Shown piece by piece: positions 8,474-16,431 of a stretch of DNA of 64,000 nt. The position numbers and the translations under genes are program-made. The notes under the pieces are model-generated. The model ran no database searches and had not been told where the DNA came from. It was given only the letters and a program-made list of their open reading frames with translations. The stretch comes from Hyphomonadaceae bacterium (lineage in GTDB: Bacteria; Pseudomonadota; Alphaproteobacteria; Caulobacterales; Hyphomonadaceae): assembly GCA_947474455.1 (NCBI GenBank), contig CANJIL010000009.1:24341-88340 (forward strand). The letters run 5' to 3'. Position 1 is the first letter of the stretch. Each line of letters starts with the position of its first letter.

Positions 8474-9034
8474 TCAGCCCCGTGGGAAACTCCAGAGCCA
8501 GTTCACGCGTTCGACGGTCCGCGACCACTCCTGATCGAACTCCCGCTGCAACGTGCCGCCGTGAAACTCGAGGCCGGCGGGTGTGGGCGGCGTTATGGGC
8601 TCGACCCATGCGGGCAAAGCGGGTTCGGCTTCGATCCATCCGCCATCATATTCGGTGCGGCTTTTTACGGTCACGGGCAGAAAGCTGCGGAAATAGGCTT
8701 CGTCGAAGAACAGCGTCACTTCCGACTGGAACAGAAAGGGGGTCGTGACCAGGCACGCCACGCGGCAATCCCTGGGCCGCCGCTCCGCTCTCTCGACGGC
8801 GTCTGCCGCCGCGAAGATCGCCGCAATGCAGGCCCGCTGGGTTTGGGGCGTTGCGTGCGGCGGCTCCACCAGTTTCGAGAAAACCGGGACCTTGAAATTC
8901 CAGAAGCGCTCGGCCGCCGCGGTCTCCGCCTTCGGCAACTGCTCGATAATCTGTTGCGGCCAGCGCGCCAGCGACCTTAGGTGGCGCGCTGGATTGCGCA
9001 GCTTCTTCCGGGGGCGAAGGTCGAGCCGTCTCAT
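8474..9034 (-). CDS. DUF3916 domain protein
   Basis: 186 residues. Order of features: a basic N-terminus (MRRLDLRPRKKLRN), FWNFKVPVFSKLVEPPHATP, QTQRACIAAIFAAADAVE, then a central strand pattern CRVACLVTTPFLFQSEVTLF followed by DEAYFRSFL, and a C-terminal part ending EWSRTVERVNWLW. This matches the layout I remember for DUF3916 (lPV.kl...R..ci..ll..a..l, then Vv.i..P.lw.Sei.vF....yf..F), known mainly from Bacillus and of unknown function. No signal peptide or membrane segment. It stands alone on the minus strand after the dispersed repeat, about 25 bp before another minus-strand reading frame. Identification is from memory of the family pattern. Confidence 0.65.
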   Translation of the reverse strand: MRRLDLRPRKKLRNPARHLRSLARWPQQIIEQLPKAETAAAERFWNFKVPVFSKLVEPPHATPQTQRACIAAIFAAADAVERAERRPRDCRVACLVTTPFLFQSEVTLFFDEAYFRSFLPVTVKSRTEYDGGWIEAEPALPAWVEPITPPTPAGLEFHGGTLQREFDQEWSRTVERVNWLWSFPRG

Positions 9035-9059
9035 GCGCGCAGTTTCTAGCTGACCCGCG

Positions 9060-9350
9060 CTATTTGGCCACCAGATCCTTCTGCAGCGTCTTCAGACACA
9101 GCATGAAGAAGGCCGCCGGCAGGAAATAGAGGAGCGACCTGATCAGCAATGAATTCTGCAGCGCCTTCGCTTCGCCCACCCGGCAGCAACGAAGGCGCTG
9201 CGTCCGGCAACTGCGCCGGGGCCGCGCCTTGCAGGAGGCGCGCGCGACATCAACAAAGCCTTCCGCCTTCGCATGCATCGCGAACAGCAGGTCAGAGACA
9301 TGGCCGATGAACTGCGGCCCGCCGCTATAGCCGGACAGGGTGATGATCAC
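9060..9350 (-). CDS. Possible small membrane protein, interrupted
   Basis: Frame open from 9476 down to 9060. The readable product has two hydrophobic stretches, AAAAAILLVIITLSGYSGG (before and across the first GTG at 9350) and LLIRSLLYFLPAAFFMLCL near the end, around a region FIGHVSDLLFAMHAKAEGFVDVA. Between them lies a Cys/Arg-rich stretch that coincides with a 12-bp inverted repeat (9158-9201), as if a palindromic element had landed in frame. No good start codon precedes the first hydrophobic stretch. Family not recognised; the gene may be broken. The adjoining 9351-9531 shows nothing else. Confidence 0.3.
   Translation of the reverse strand: MIITLSGYSGGPQFIGHVSDLLFAMHAKAEGFVDVARASCKARPRRSCRTQRLRCCRVGEAKALQNSLLIRSLLYFLPAAFFMLCLKTLQKDLVAK
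9158..9201. repeat. 12-bp inverted repeat with 20-bp loop
   Basis: GCAGCGCCTTCG (9158-9169) and its exact reverse complement CGAAGGCGCTGC (9190-9201). It lies within the small membrane frame described at 9060 and changes its composition locally. Possible small palindromic insertion; no second copy was found by eye. Confidence 0.55.
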
Positions 9351-9531
9351 GAGCAGGATCGCCGCTGCTGCGGCGCGGATCCGTAGTCCGACCGCGCTCT
9401 GCCCGATCGTGTACTGGGCGGCGAGATGGGCGTGAAGGTCACGCAGGCTGCCAAGCCGATGGCCAATAGTGTTTTGTCAGGCCTTCGGCCGACCCGGCCT
9501 TGGCTTTTCCCCGCACCGCGATCTCGACTGG

Positions 9532-10374
9532 TCAGTCTGTCAGACCGGATTCATGGGGCGTGTGAAGGCCGGCGGGCGACAGCGTGAAGATCTCCACGCC
9601 TGTTTCCGTTATGCCGACCGAATGTTCGTATTGGGCCGATAGCGAGCGGTCGCGCGTCACCGCCGTCCAGCCATCCGCCAGCAATGCAACATCGAGACGG
9701 CCGAGATTGACCATCGGCTCGACGGTGAAGATCATTCCGGGCACCAGGCGCTCGCCCTGACCGCGGCGACCGAAGTGCAGGATGTTAGGCGAGTCATGGA
9801 ACACGCGGCCGAGGCCGTGTCCGCAGAACGCTTCCACTACGGAATAGCGCTGTCGCTCGGCATGCTCCTGGATCGCAGCACCGAGATCGCCCAGGCGCGC
9901 ACCCGGCTTGATCGCCTCGATGCCGCGCATCATGGATTCGTAGGTGACGTCCATAAGGCGCATCGCTTTCCGCTTCACACCGCCGACCGAATACATGCGC
10001 GAGGTGTCGCCATGCCAGCCGTCGACAATGACCGTCACGTCGATGTTGACGATGTCGCCTTCCTTTAACGCCTTCGGGCCAGGAATGCCGTGGCAGACGA
10101 CATGGTTGACCGAGGTGCAGACGGTGTGGCGATAACCCTTGTAGAACAGGCAGGCCGGAACGCCGCCGCCCGCCAGTACGAATTCGCGCGCCAGATCATC
10201 GATCGTCGACGTCATCACGCCCGCCACGACATGGGGAGCCAGCATGTCGAGGCATTCGGCCGCCAGGCGCCCGGCCTTCCGCATACCTGCAAAGGCTTCG
10301 GGGCCGTGCAGCTTGATCTGCGGGGTCGCGCGCGGCGGGGCTTCGGTTGCGTTGATGAATCCGGCTTCGATCAT
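9532..10374 (-). CDS. map: Methionine aminopeptidase, type I
   Basis: Removes the initiator methionine from new proteins; cytoplasmic dimetal hydrolase. The metal ligands are visible: two Asp in NIDVTVIVDGWHGDTSRMY, His in CGHGLGRVFHDSPNI, Glu in MIFTVEPM and Glu in AQYEHSVGITETG. Substrate His in NHVVCHGIP. 280 residues, with a short N-terminal extension (MIEAGFINATEAPPRATP) before the usual start IKLHGPEAFAGMRKAGRLAA. The downstream neighbourhood carries nothing obviously linked. Upstream is a 77-residue membrane protein whose stop is 3 bp before this start, so the two are likely cotranscribed. Confidence 0.96.
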   Translation of the reverse strand: MIEAGFINATEAPPRATPQIKLHGPEAFAGMRKAGRLAAECLDMLAPHVVAGVMTSTIDDLAREFVLAGGGVPACLFYKGYRHTVCTSVNHVVCHGIPGPKALKEGDIVNIDVTVIVDGWHGDTSRMYSVGGVKRKAMRLMDVTYESMMRGIEAIKPGARLGDLGAAIQEHAERQRYSVVEAFCGHGLGRVFHDSPNILHFGRRGQGERLVPGMIFTVEPMVNLGRLDVALLADGWTAVTRDRSLSAQYEHSVGITETGVEIFTLSPAGLHTPHESGLTD

Positions 10375-10376
10375 GT

Positions 10377-10610
10377 CTACCTGTCCTCGCCGCGGCGCGT
10401 GACCCGCACCCGTACGGCCTGCATCGATGCACGCTGCAGCGCCATGACCAGAGACCGCCCGCCCAACGCTGCAGTAAATACGACACCGCTTAGGCCAATG
10501 ACCGCCGCCGGTATGTCCGGCGGGAATTGCACGGAAAACATCATCGCCAGCCCTCCCATCATCGCGAGCACGGGGAGCAGCATGTTGGCCGGGACGGGAG
10601 CGAATTTCAT
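10377..10610 (-). CDS. Small two-helix membrane protein
   Basis: From ATG 10610 the product is 77 residues: MKFAPVPANMLLPVLAMMGG opens a first membrane segment, and FPPDIPAAVIGLSGVVFTAA a second, then a basic tail (MQAVRVRVTRRGEDR). A start at 10646 would add MLNSRRNLRGGA. It precedes map with a 2-bp gap on the same strand. No family recognised; the Pro/Met-rich topology suggests an inner-membrane location. Confidence 0.5.
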   Translation of the reverse strand: MKFAPVPANMLLPVLAMMGGLAMMFSVQFPPDIPAAVIGLSGVVFTAALGGRSLVMALQRASMQAVRVRVTRRGEDR

Positions 10611-10679
10611 GGCGCCACCTCTGAGGTTCCGGCGACTATTTAGCATGGCTCAAGGCGGCTGGCGAACCGCACGAAATTC

Positions 10680-11108
10680 CTAGCTGAGACGCGCCTTGCG
10701 GCGTGGCGGCTCCGGCGCAAATGGCGCCGGGATGGGCATGGCCGGCACGCCCTCCTCGATCAGATCCTTGGCGACGTCGGGCGTGACCTCGCCCCAGACT
10801 GGCCGGTGCTCGGCGTCGCCGTAATACATCGCCCTCGCTTCGTCCGCGAACTTCTCACCAACATAGTCGTGGGTGGAGGCAATGTGCCGCCGGACTTCGC
10901 CGACCATCTTCGCCGCTGCGACATCGGCCGGCACGGCCTTGTCAGACGAGCGAACCGCCGGCGCCATGATCTGCTTCTTCACATCGCTCGACCCGCACAC
11001 GGGGCATTCGACCAGATTCTTCTTGCGCTGCGTGTCATACGCATTCGAATTCGAGAACCATGCCTCGAACTCATGTTCCCCCACGCATGCGAGAGAGTAG
11101 CGGATCAC
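10680..11108 (-). CDS. DUF1178 family protein
   Basis: 142 residues from GTG 11108: VIRYSLACVGEHEFEAWFSNSNAYDTQRK, then LVECPVCGSSDVKKQIMAPAV. This is the DUF1178 zinc-ribbon-like start, with Cys in SLAC and CPVC, and the tail HDYVGEKFADEARAMYYGD...R.VWGE, then AKDLIEEGVPAMPIPAP is also typical. Function unknown; conserved across alpha- and betaproteobacteria. A longer start at 11201 would run into grxC and gives a low-complexity leader, so I reject it. In related genomes a carbon-nitrogen hydrolase gene often sits between grxC and this gene; here they are only 16 bp apart. Confidence 0.9.
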   Translation of the reverse strand: MIRYSLACVGEHEFEAWFSNSNAYDTQRKKNLVECPVCGSSDVKKQIMAPAVRSSDKAVPADVAAAKMVGEVRRHIASTHDYVGEKFADEARAMYYGDAEHRPVWGEVTPDVAKDLIEEGVPAMPIPAPFAPEPPRRKARLS

Positions 11109-11124
11109 GTCAGACGCCTTCCTT

Positions 11125-11394
11125 TCACGCCGCAGCGGACTCAGCGAGCAACGGGTCGAGCTTGCCGTCATAGTCGAGATCGTGAATATCATCGGAACCA
11201 CCTACATGGCGACCGTTGATGAAGATCTGCGGATAGGTGGTGCCGTGGCTGCGCTGGATCATCTCGCGGCGCTTTTCAGGATCGTCGCCCGCGCGGTACT
11301 CAATGACCTGCACGCCCTTGGACTGTAGCAACTCCTTAGCCCGCGTGCAGTAGCCGCAATAGTCCCGAGTATAGATTTCGACACGCGCCGACAC
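11125..11394 (-). CDS. grxC: Glutaredoxin 3
   Basis: Glutathione-dependent dithiol oxidoreductase, cytoplasmic. The active site CGYC lies at residues 12-15 (RVEIYTRDYCGYCTRAKELL), followed by the cis-Pro loop TTYPQIFINGRHVGGSDDI that binds glutathione. I choose GTG 11394 (VSARVEIYTRD) because AGGAG sits about 7 bp upstream and it gives 89 residues, the normal length; the longer frame to 11448 adds 18 untypical residues. Downstream is DUF1178 on the same strand, 16 bp away, likely one transcript. Confidence 0.95.
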   Translation of the reverse strand: MSARVEIYTRDYCGYCTRAKELLQSKGVQVIEYRAGDDPEKRREMIQRSHGTTYPQIFINGRHVGGSDDIHDLDYDGKLDPLLAESAAA

Positions 11395-11456
11395 CGGCAA
11401 CTCCTGACCTGATCTTGCCAGCCAATCTTCCCTGGACAGGCTGAACAACTACCAAA

Positions 11457-12110
11457 CTACAGAACGCCAATATCTAAGTTGTGGCCTCTGGAATCGTTCC
11501 AAAAGTATATGGGTACCGCCCATGACCTCGCAACACGGGCCAGTGCGACAACATAGACGCGTGCCGCGCCGGTGCCTCGAAATGCCCGCGCGCAGGCCTC
11601 CGCCGCGGCTACCGTGGTCAAAACATCATCGACCAGCAAGATTTTCTGATCCTTCGCGAGGCCCTGTCGGGACCGCATGACCTTGAACACCCCCAGGAAG
11701 TTCCGGCGTCGGCCTTAGGCCGAAAGCTCGCCCTGGATAGGCGTCCGTCACCAACTGGTGGCCGGTGCTCACCATCCAGCCGGCCAGCCAGCATCGAAAG
11801 CCCGTCAAGCCGCTCTGAAATTTGAGCCCCAGCACAAGGTGGCGTAAGACGTCGCCGTAGACCAGCGCCGCCCGTGCCTGGCGATATACGGGCGGGTCGG
11901 CAACACAGGCGGCGGATACCAGGGCCGCGTCGACCGCTATTTCGAATGCCGTCCCACAGCGCGTGCACACCGGATCGGACAGGAATTGCAGCTTCGCCCA
12001 TAGGTCCGGCTCGAGCGCGCCCGGCCCGCGACCTCGCGACTGGCGATCAGCGACCGCTGCGGCCAGATCAGCCCGGCCAAGCCGGAAGGACGACGTTTGC
12101 GGCGCGTCTT
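11457..12110 (-). pseudogene. ComF family phosphoribosyltransferase remnant
   Basis: Pieces of a ComF protein (DNA uptake/amidophosphoribosyltransferase-like) in three frames. N-terminal: GLAGLIWPQRSLIASREVAG (about 12040-12110), where the usual first zinc CXXC has become S-x-x-S. Middle: LWAKLQFLSDPVCTRCGTAF, then PPVYRQARAALVYGDVLRHLVLGLKF and LAGWM (to about 11740). The VPVPLH/RGFNQ/R.T.PQ region is absent. C-terminal: KDQKILLVDDVLTTVAAAEACARAFR, the PRPP motif, in another frame (11457-11690). Two frameshifts, an internal deletion and lost cysteines show a true pseudogene rather than a single read error. 5' end approximate. It sits just upstream of grxC, the usual place for comF. Confidence 0.85.
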
Positions 12111-12145
12111 ATCCTTTTGGCGCCGAGCCGCTACATAGTCAGCCG

Positions 12146-13075
12146 ATGGCTGATCTACCCCCCACTGCCCCACCCGATCCGATGCGGATATTCGACCGAA
12201 ACCTGCACGCCCGGAGGCGAGCGCGGGCGTCGGCCGGATACGCGCAATATTCCTTTCTGAAAAAGCTCGCGGCGGAAGACATCGCCTGGCGTCTTTCCGC
12301 CATCAATCGCCGTTTTGAGCGCGTGCTTGATCTCGGCGCCCATGACGGCGTCCTCGCCAAGACCCTGAAGGCCGATCCGCAGACAGCCAACCGTCTTGGC
12401 GAGAGCGTTTCGGCCGACCTCTCTCCCGCCTTCGGACATCAGGTGGCCGATGAGGAGGCGTTGCCGTTTGCAGAACAGTCGTTCGATCTCGTCGTCTCGG
12501 CGTTGTCGCTGCACTGGGTCAACGACCTGCCCGGCGCGCTGATCCAGATCCGGCGCGTGTTGAAACCCGACGGGCTTTTCATAGCGACCGTGCTGGGCGG
12601 ACGCACGCTGGTAGAGCTGCGCCAATCCCTGCTCGCGGCCGAGGAGGAAATCCGCGGCGGCGCGACCAATCGCGTCTCGCCCATGCTGGACGTGATCGAC
12701 GCCGCCGGCCTGCTTCAGCGTACGCAGTTCGCCATGCCTGTCGCCGACAATGACGCGCGCACGGTGCGGTACGCCCATCCGCTGAAACTACTGGCCGACC
12801 TGCGCGGCATGGGCGAAACGGCGGCTTTCGCCGACCGCTCCGCTCCCAAGCTCACGCGGGGCATCCTGATGCGTGCGATGGAAATCTACGCGCAGCGCTT
12901 CTCCGACCCTGACGGGCGCATTCGCGCAACGTTCGAGTTCGTCACCCTGTCGGGCTGGTCGCCTGGCCCCGATCAGCCAAAGCCGAAGCGGCCTGGCAGC
13001 GCAACCGTGCGTCTCGCCGATGCGCTCGGCGTGAAGGAGCAGACGGCCGGTGAAAAGGCTGGTGGAAAGACCTGA
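12146..13075 (+). CDS. SAM-dependent methyltransferase family, NDUFAF5-like
   Basis: 309 residues starting MADLPPTAPPDPMRIFDRNL. Features: RRRARASAGYAQYSFLKKLAAEDIAWRL, motif I VLDLGAHDGVLAKTL, SADLSP, FDLVVSALSLHWVNDLPGALIQIRRVLKPDGLFIATVLGG, and a C-terminal half with MRAMEIYAQRFSDPDGRIRATFEFVTLSGW. That combination is the bacterial counterpart of mitochondrial NDUFAF5, which hydroxylates an arginine of a complex I subunit; BioC-type methylation is the older annotation. Start ATG 12146, because the frame open upstream overlaps the comF remnant antisense. It is divergent from comF and convergent with the Flp pilin gene. Confidence 0.87.
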   Translation: MADLPPTAPPDPMRIFDRNLHARRRARASAGYAQYSFLKKLAAEDIAWRLSAINRRFERVLDLGAHDGVLAKTLKADPQTANRLGESVSADLSPAFGHQVADEEALPFAEQSFDLVVSALSLHWVNDLPGALIQIRRVLKPDGLFIATVLGGRTLVELRQSLLAAEEEIRGGATNRVSPMLDVIDAAGLLQRTQFAMPVADNDARTVRYAHPLKLLADLRGMGETAAFADRSAPKLTRGILMRAMEIYAQRFSDPDGRIRATFEFVTLSGWSPGPDQPKPKRPGSATVRLADALGVKEQTAGEKAGGKT

Positions 13076-13090
13076 GGCTTTGCGAACCGG

Positions 13091-13279
13091 TTACGGCGCC
13101 GCGCTTGCGCCCCAGCCCTGTTCGCTGACGCTCTCGAACGACGATCTCGTCGCATCGCCGATCGCACTGGCGCCTGCGACGATGGCGATGCAGATGGCGC
13201 CCGCGATCATGACATACTCGATCGAGGTTGCGCCCGAACGGTTGTCGAGGAATCGGAGGAATTCGTGGATCGTTTTCAT
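13091..13279 (-). CDS. Flp/Fap-type pilin
   Basis: 62 residues from ATG 13279: MKTIHEFLRFLDNRSGATSI then EYVMIAGAICIAIVAGA. The G-A-T-x-x-E-Y processing site followed by one hydrophobic helix is the hallmark of Flp pilins of Tad pili; prepilin peptidase would cut after the glycine. No cpa/tad genes are nearby, so either this is a stand-alone extra pilin or the Tad locus lies elsewhere. Its start overlaps the mutT stop by four bases (ATGA), an unusual coupling of a pilin to a nucleotide-pool enzyme. Confidence 0.87.
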   Translation of the reverse strand: MKTIHEFLRFLDNRSGATSIEYVMIAGAICIAIVAGASAIGDATRSSFESVSEQGWGASAAP

Positions 13280-13710
13280 GCGTGTCCCGGCTTCGACCAA
13301 TCTATGAATTGCCCGATCAGGGGCAGATCGGCCGCAGGGACTGGATAGCCCCTGATCTCCATGGCCGAGACCCATGCGAGCTGCTGACCCTCCCGCGCTT
13401 CAATTTCGCCTTCCCATCGCCGGACCAGAAACACCGGCATGAGAAGGTGAAACTTCTCATAGGTATGCGAGGCAAAGGAAAATGCCTGCATGTCGTGTTC
13501 AGCAACGACGACGCCGAGTTCTTCCCTCAGTTCGCGCGCGAGCGCTTCCTGAGGGATTTCACCGGCTTCGACCTTGCCGCCTGGGAATTCCCAGAGACCC
13601 GCCATCGCTTTTCCCTCGGGCCGCTGTGCAAGCAGCAACAGCCCGTCACTCCGCACTAATGCCGCCGCAGCTACGAGAACCAACGGTCTTGCGCGTGAGT
13701 CTTGTGTCAT
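13276..13710 (-). CDS. mutT: NUDIX hydrolase, MutT-type 8-oxo-dGTP diphosphatase
   Basis: 144 residues. The NUDIX box is complete: GGKVEAGE, then ALARELREELGV. Around it are VLVAAAALVRSDGLLLLAQRPEGKAMAGLWEFPGGK and a C-terminal WEGEIEAREGQQLAWV. It matches MutT, which hydrolyses 8-oxo-dGTP to prevent A:T to C:G transversions; other small Nudix substrates are possible. It lies 31 bp after argJ on the same strand, a known alphaproteobacterial order (argJ-mutT), and its stop overlaps the Flp pilin start. Confidence 0.9.
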   Translation of the reverse strand: MTQDSRARPLVLVAAAALVRSDGLLLLAQRPEGKAMAGLWEFPGGKVEAGEIPQEALARELREELGVVVAEHDMQAFSFASHTYEKFHLLMPVFLVRRWEGEIEAREGQQLAWVSAMEIRGYPVPAADLPLIGQFIDWSKPGHA

Positions 13711-13741
13711 ATCGATGTGAGCATGAGGTGCGCGGCGTCCA

Positions 13742-14983
13742 TCAACTTCTGTAGGCGCCGTTTATCTTCACGTAACCATCCGTGAGGTCACAGGTCCAGA
13801 CACGGGCTTTTCCGTGGCCGACGCCGACATCCACGCATATGAATACTTCGTCCGCGGAAACGGCCTGCGTCGCTTTTTCTTCCGAATAATCCGGCGACCG
13901 GGCCCCGTCCCGGGCGACAAGATGGTCTCCGAACCACAACGAGAGGCGGTCGCGCTCAACCGGTTCGGCCGTCTTGCCGACCGCCATGACCACACGCCCC
14001 CAGTTTGCATCGCCCGCCGCAATTGCCGTCTTGACCAGCGGGGAGTTGGCGATCGAACAGGCGATGGCCTTGGCAGAGGCGTCGCTTGCCGCGCCTTCGA
14101 CAGTGATCTCGATGATCTTGGTTGCTCCCTCGCCGTCGCGCACGATCTGCGTGGCAAGATCCTGTAGCACGCGATGCATCGCCTCGATGAAGCCGGCAAG
14201 GCGCGGATCGTCTGGATTGTCGATCGGCTCGCCGCCAGCCGCGCCCGTGGCGAAGAACAGCAGCGTATCAGACGTCGACGTGTCGCTGTCGACCGTGATG
14301 CAATTGTAGGTGAGATCACCCAGTTTCGAGATCAGCGCCTGGCAGACCTTCGGACCCAGCGCGGCATCGGTGAAGAGATAGTTGAGCGTGGTCGCCATGT
14401 TGGGCTGGATCATCCCCGAGCCCTTAGCGACGCCGACGATGGCGACATTGCGCCGGTTGAGTTCGGCGATCTCGCCTGCCGCTTTGGCGAAAGTGTCGGT
14501 CGTACGGATGCAGTTGGCGACCTTTTCCCAGTTGGGCGCGCCGAGCTGGCCCCAGACCTTTTCCACGCCGCCCGAGACGATGTGCGCGGGCAGCGGCTCG
14601 CCGATCACGCCTGTCGCCGAGATGAAGACCTCATGATCGCGGCAGCCCGCCTTTTTCACTGCGGAGGCAACCGTCGCGCGGTTCTTTGCGATGCCTGCAG
14701 CCCCGGTGAAGGCGTTCGAGTTGCCGGTGTTGACCACCAGCACGCGCGCCCTGCCGCCGCCGGCCTTCAGCGCTTCGCGACACCAATCGACATCGTCAGA
14801 ACGCGTCGAGGAATTGGTGAAGATGCCGCCCACCGATGCGCCGTCGGGAAAGTGAACGACCAGCAGGTCATCGCGCACCTTGCCTTTGTAGAGGCCAAGC
14901 GAATGCGTCGTGATCTCGACGCCGCCCACGTTCGGCAGAACCGGGAACCGCTCGGGCGCGAGCGGAGAGATGGACAGGTCCAT
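13742..14983 (-). CDS. argJ: Bifunctional glutamate N-acetyltransferase/ornithine acetyltransferase
   Basis: First and fifth steps of arginine synthesis, recycling the acetyl group between N-acetylornithine and glutamate. It is made as one chain that cleaves itself before a threonine: here GMIQPNMATTLNYLFTDA, with the nucleophile Thr in MATTL. Other conserved segments: VFTNSSTRSDDVDWCREAL near the N-terminus (here IFTNSSTRSDDVDWC), VVNTGNSNAFTG, STGVIGEPLP, SDTSTSDT, and the C-terminal ending KINGAYRS. Start ATG 14983 gives 413 residues; the frame runs 24 codons further, but that leader overlaps the upstream gene's 3' end. With ArgJ, no separate ArgA/ArgE would be needed. It has argD-argF in the same window but in another transcript. 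Confidence 0.96.
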   Translation of the reverse strand: MDLSISPLAPERFPVLPNVGGVEITTHSLGLYKGKVRDDLLVVHFPDGASVGGIFTNSSTRSDDVDWCREALKAGGGRARVLVVNTGNSNAFTGAAGIAKNRATVASAVKKAGCRDHEVFISATGVIGEPLPAHIVSGGVEKVWGQLGAPNWEKVANCIRTTDTFAKAAGEIAELNRRNVAIVGVAKGSGMIQPNMATTLNYLFTDAALGPKVCQALISKLGDLTYNCITVDSDTSTSDTLLFFATGAAGGEPIDNPDDPRLAGFIEAMHRVLQDLATQIVRDGEGATKIIEITVEGAASDASAKAIACSIANSPLVKTAIAAGDANWGRVVMAVGKTAEPVERDRLSLWFGDHLVARDGARSPDYSEEKATQAVSADEVFICVDVGVGHGKARVWTCDLTDGYVKINGAYRS

Positions 14984-15008
14984 ATTGCTGGCCAAGGCGG
15001 GCGACTCT

Positions 15009-16187
15009 CTACTGGGAAGGTGGCGTTGCGGGCGGCAGTGCTGGCGCTGCTGCAAGCGGAGTGGCGGCAGGCGGCGTCGCCGGCTTGGGCGCGATCACCG
15101 TCGGCTGTGCAGGTGCGATGATGGTCGAGGGCGCTGGCGCCGCCGGTTTTGGAGCTACGGACGCAGCGGGCTTCGGAGCGGCAGGCGTTGCTGGCGCAGT
15201 GATGGTGCGTGCTTCGGTCGCGTCGGCAGCCGGCGCTGCGGGTTGTGGGGCGGCCGGAGCCGGGACCGGGGACGCGGGCGCGGCAGGCGTCACACGCGGC
15301 TCGTCGGGTGCATCGAGGCGCGAGTTGCGCGGGCTCGTCTTCTTGCTGATCTCCGCTTCGCTGCGCAGCTGCTTGAGGATTTCCTCAAGCTGCGACCGCC
15401 GCAGGAACTGCACGATGGGTCCGCGCAGTTCCTCGATCGAGGGCGGCTGTTCCTTGCGCACCTCGTCGATCTTCACGACATGCCAGCCCATCTGGTCCTC
15501 GAAGGGACGCGAGATCCCCCCGCTCGGCGTCTCGCGGATCACCTTGGCGAATTCGGGCGTGGCGTCGTCAGCCGTCATGTAGCCCAGATCGCCGCCATCC
15601 ATCCGGGTAGCCTGGTCGGTCGATCGCTTCGCCGCGAGCACGGCGAAATCGGCGCCCGCTTTCAGTTCCGCTGCGACCTTATCGATCGCTTCTTTCGTGG
15701 GCGCCAGAATGTGGCGAACATGCGCCTCGTCATCCTGCACCAGAAGCTGGACCTGCGCTTCGTACATTTTGCGGATGGCGGCCTCGTCCACTTTCTCGTC
15801 GGCGACGTGCTCAAGAAGGATGTTGCCGAGGATATTGTCCCGAGCGGTCAACAGGCGGTGGCGCGCTTCGGGCTCCTCATCCAGCCCCCGGCTCACAGCT
15901 TCCATCGCCAACAGCTTGATTTCGATCAGCTGATCCAGGATTTCGTTGAATTCGGCGCTCTCGGGCTCCACCGTCTCGCCTTCACGGATCAGCCCCTTCA
16001 TCCGGGCCTCCATTTCGACGTCAGAGACGTAGATCGTTTGACCGTTAACGATTGCGGCTTCGGCGGAAGGGTCGCTGCTGGCTGCTTGCCTTTCGGCAGG
16101 CTCCTGCTCGTCGCCGCAGGCCGATAGTGTCAGGCAGGCCAGAAGCGCGGCGACCGCAACGCCGGCGAGCCGTGTCCCAAATGCCAT
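15009..16187 (-). CDS. Parvulin-type peptidyl-prolyl isomerase lipoprotein
   Basis: SurA/PrsA-like envelope foldase. Start MAFGTRLAGVAVAALLACLT at 16187 (or five codons earlier) gives a lipoprotein signal with lipobox LTLSAC. Then a SurA-N-like helical part (IVNGQTIYVSDVEMEARM, ILDQLIEIKLLAMEAVSRGL), a parvulin domain (DEAHVRHILAPTKEAI, GADFAVLAAKRSTDQATRMDGGDLGYM, FEDQMGWHVVKIDEVR), and a tail of about 100 residues rich in Pro and Ala. The tail is low complexity and may span the periplasm or peptidoglycan. Divergent from secA, and followed by argJ 25 bp downstream: the secA/ppi/argJ/mutT order is shared with Caulobacter relatives. Likely aids folding of exported proteins. Confidence 0.9.
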   Translation of the reverse strand: MAFGTRLAGVAVAALLACLTLSACGDEQEPAERQAASSDPSAEAAIVNGQTIYVSDVEMEARMKGLIREGETVEPESAEFNEILDQLIEIKLLAMEAVSRGLDEEPEARHRLLTARDNILGNILLEHVADEKVDEAAIRKMYEAQVQLLVQDDEAHVRHILAPTKEAIDKVAAELKAGADFAVLAAKRSTDQATRMDGGDLGYMTADDATPEFAKVIRETPSGGISRPFEDQMGWHVVKIDEVRKEQPPSIEELRGPIVQFLRRSQLEEILKQLRSEAEISKKTSPRNSRLDAPDEPRVTPAAPASPVPAPAAPQPAAPAADATEARTITAPATPAAPKPAASVAPKPAAPAPSTIIAPAQPTVIAPKPATPPAATPLAAAPALPPATPPSQ

Positions 16188-16431
16188 CCCCAGGCTCCTC
16201 AAGCTGTTAAAGCTGTTTTCAGGCAGTCAGGGCTGCCAGCGCCAAGATTGACACTGGGTAAGCTGGTCCTTACGTCTCGCCAATGCTCAAGTCGAGGGAG
16301 TTTCCCGGGGCGTTTTCCGGGGATTTTCTGCGACGTGGAGCTATGGTAACCGAGGCCGGATAACTCCCCCGGATACACTATATACCAAGGGGCCCGCGAC
16401 CGTCGCGGAAGGCTGGCAGCGGAATATCGTA

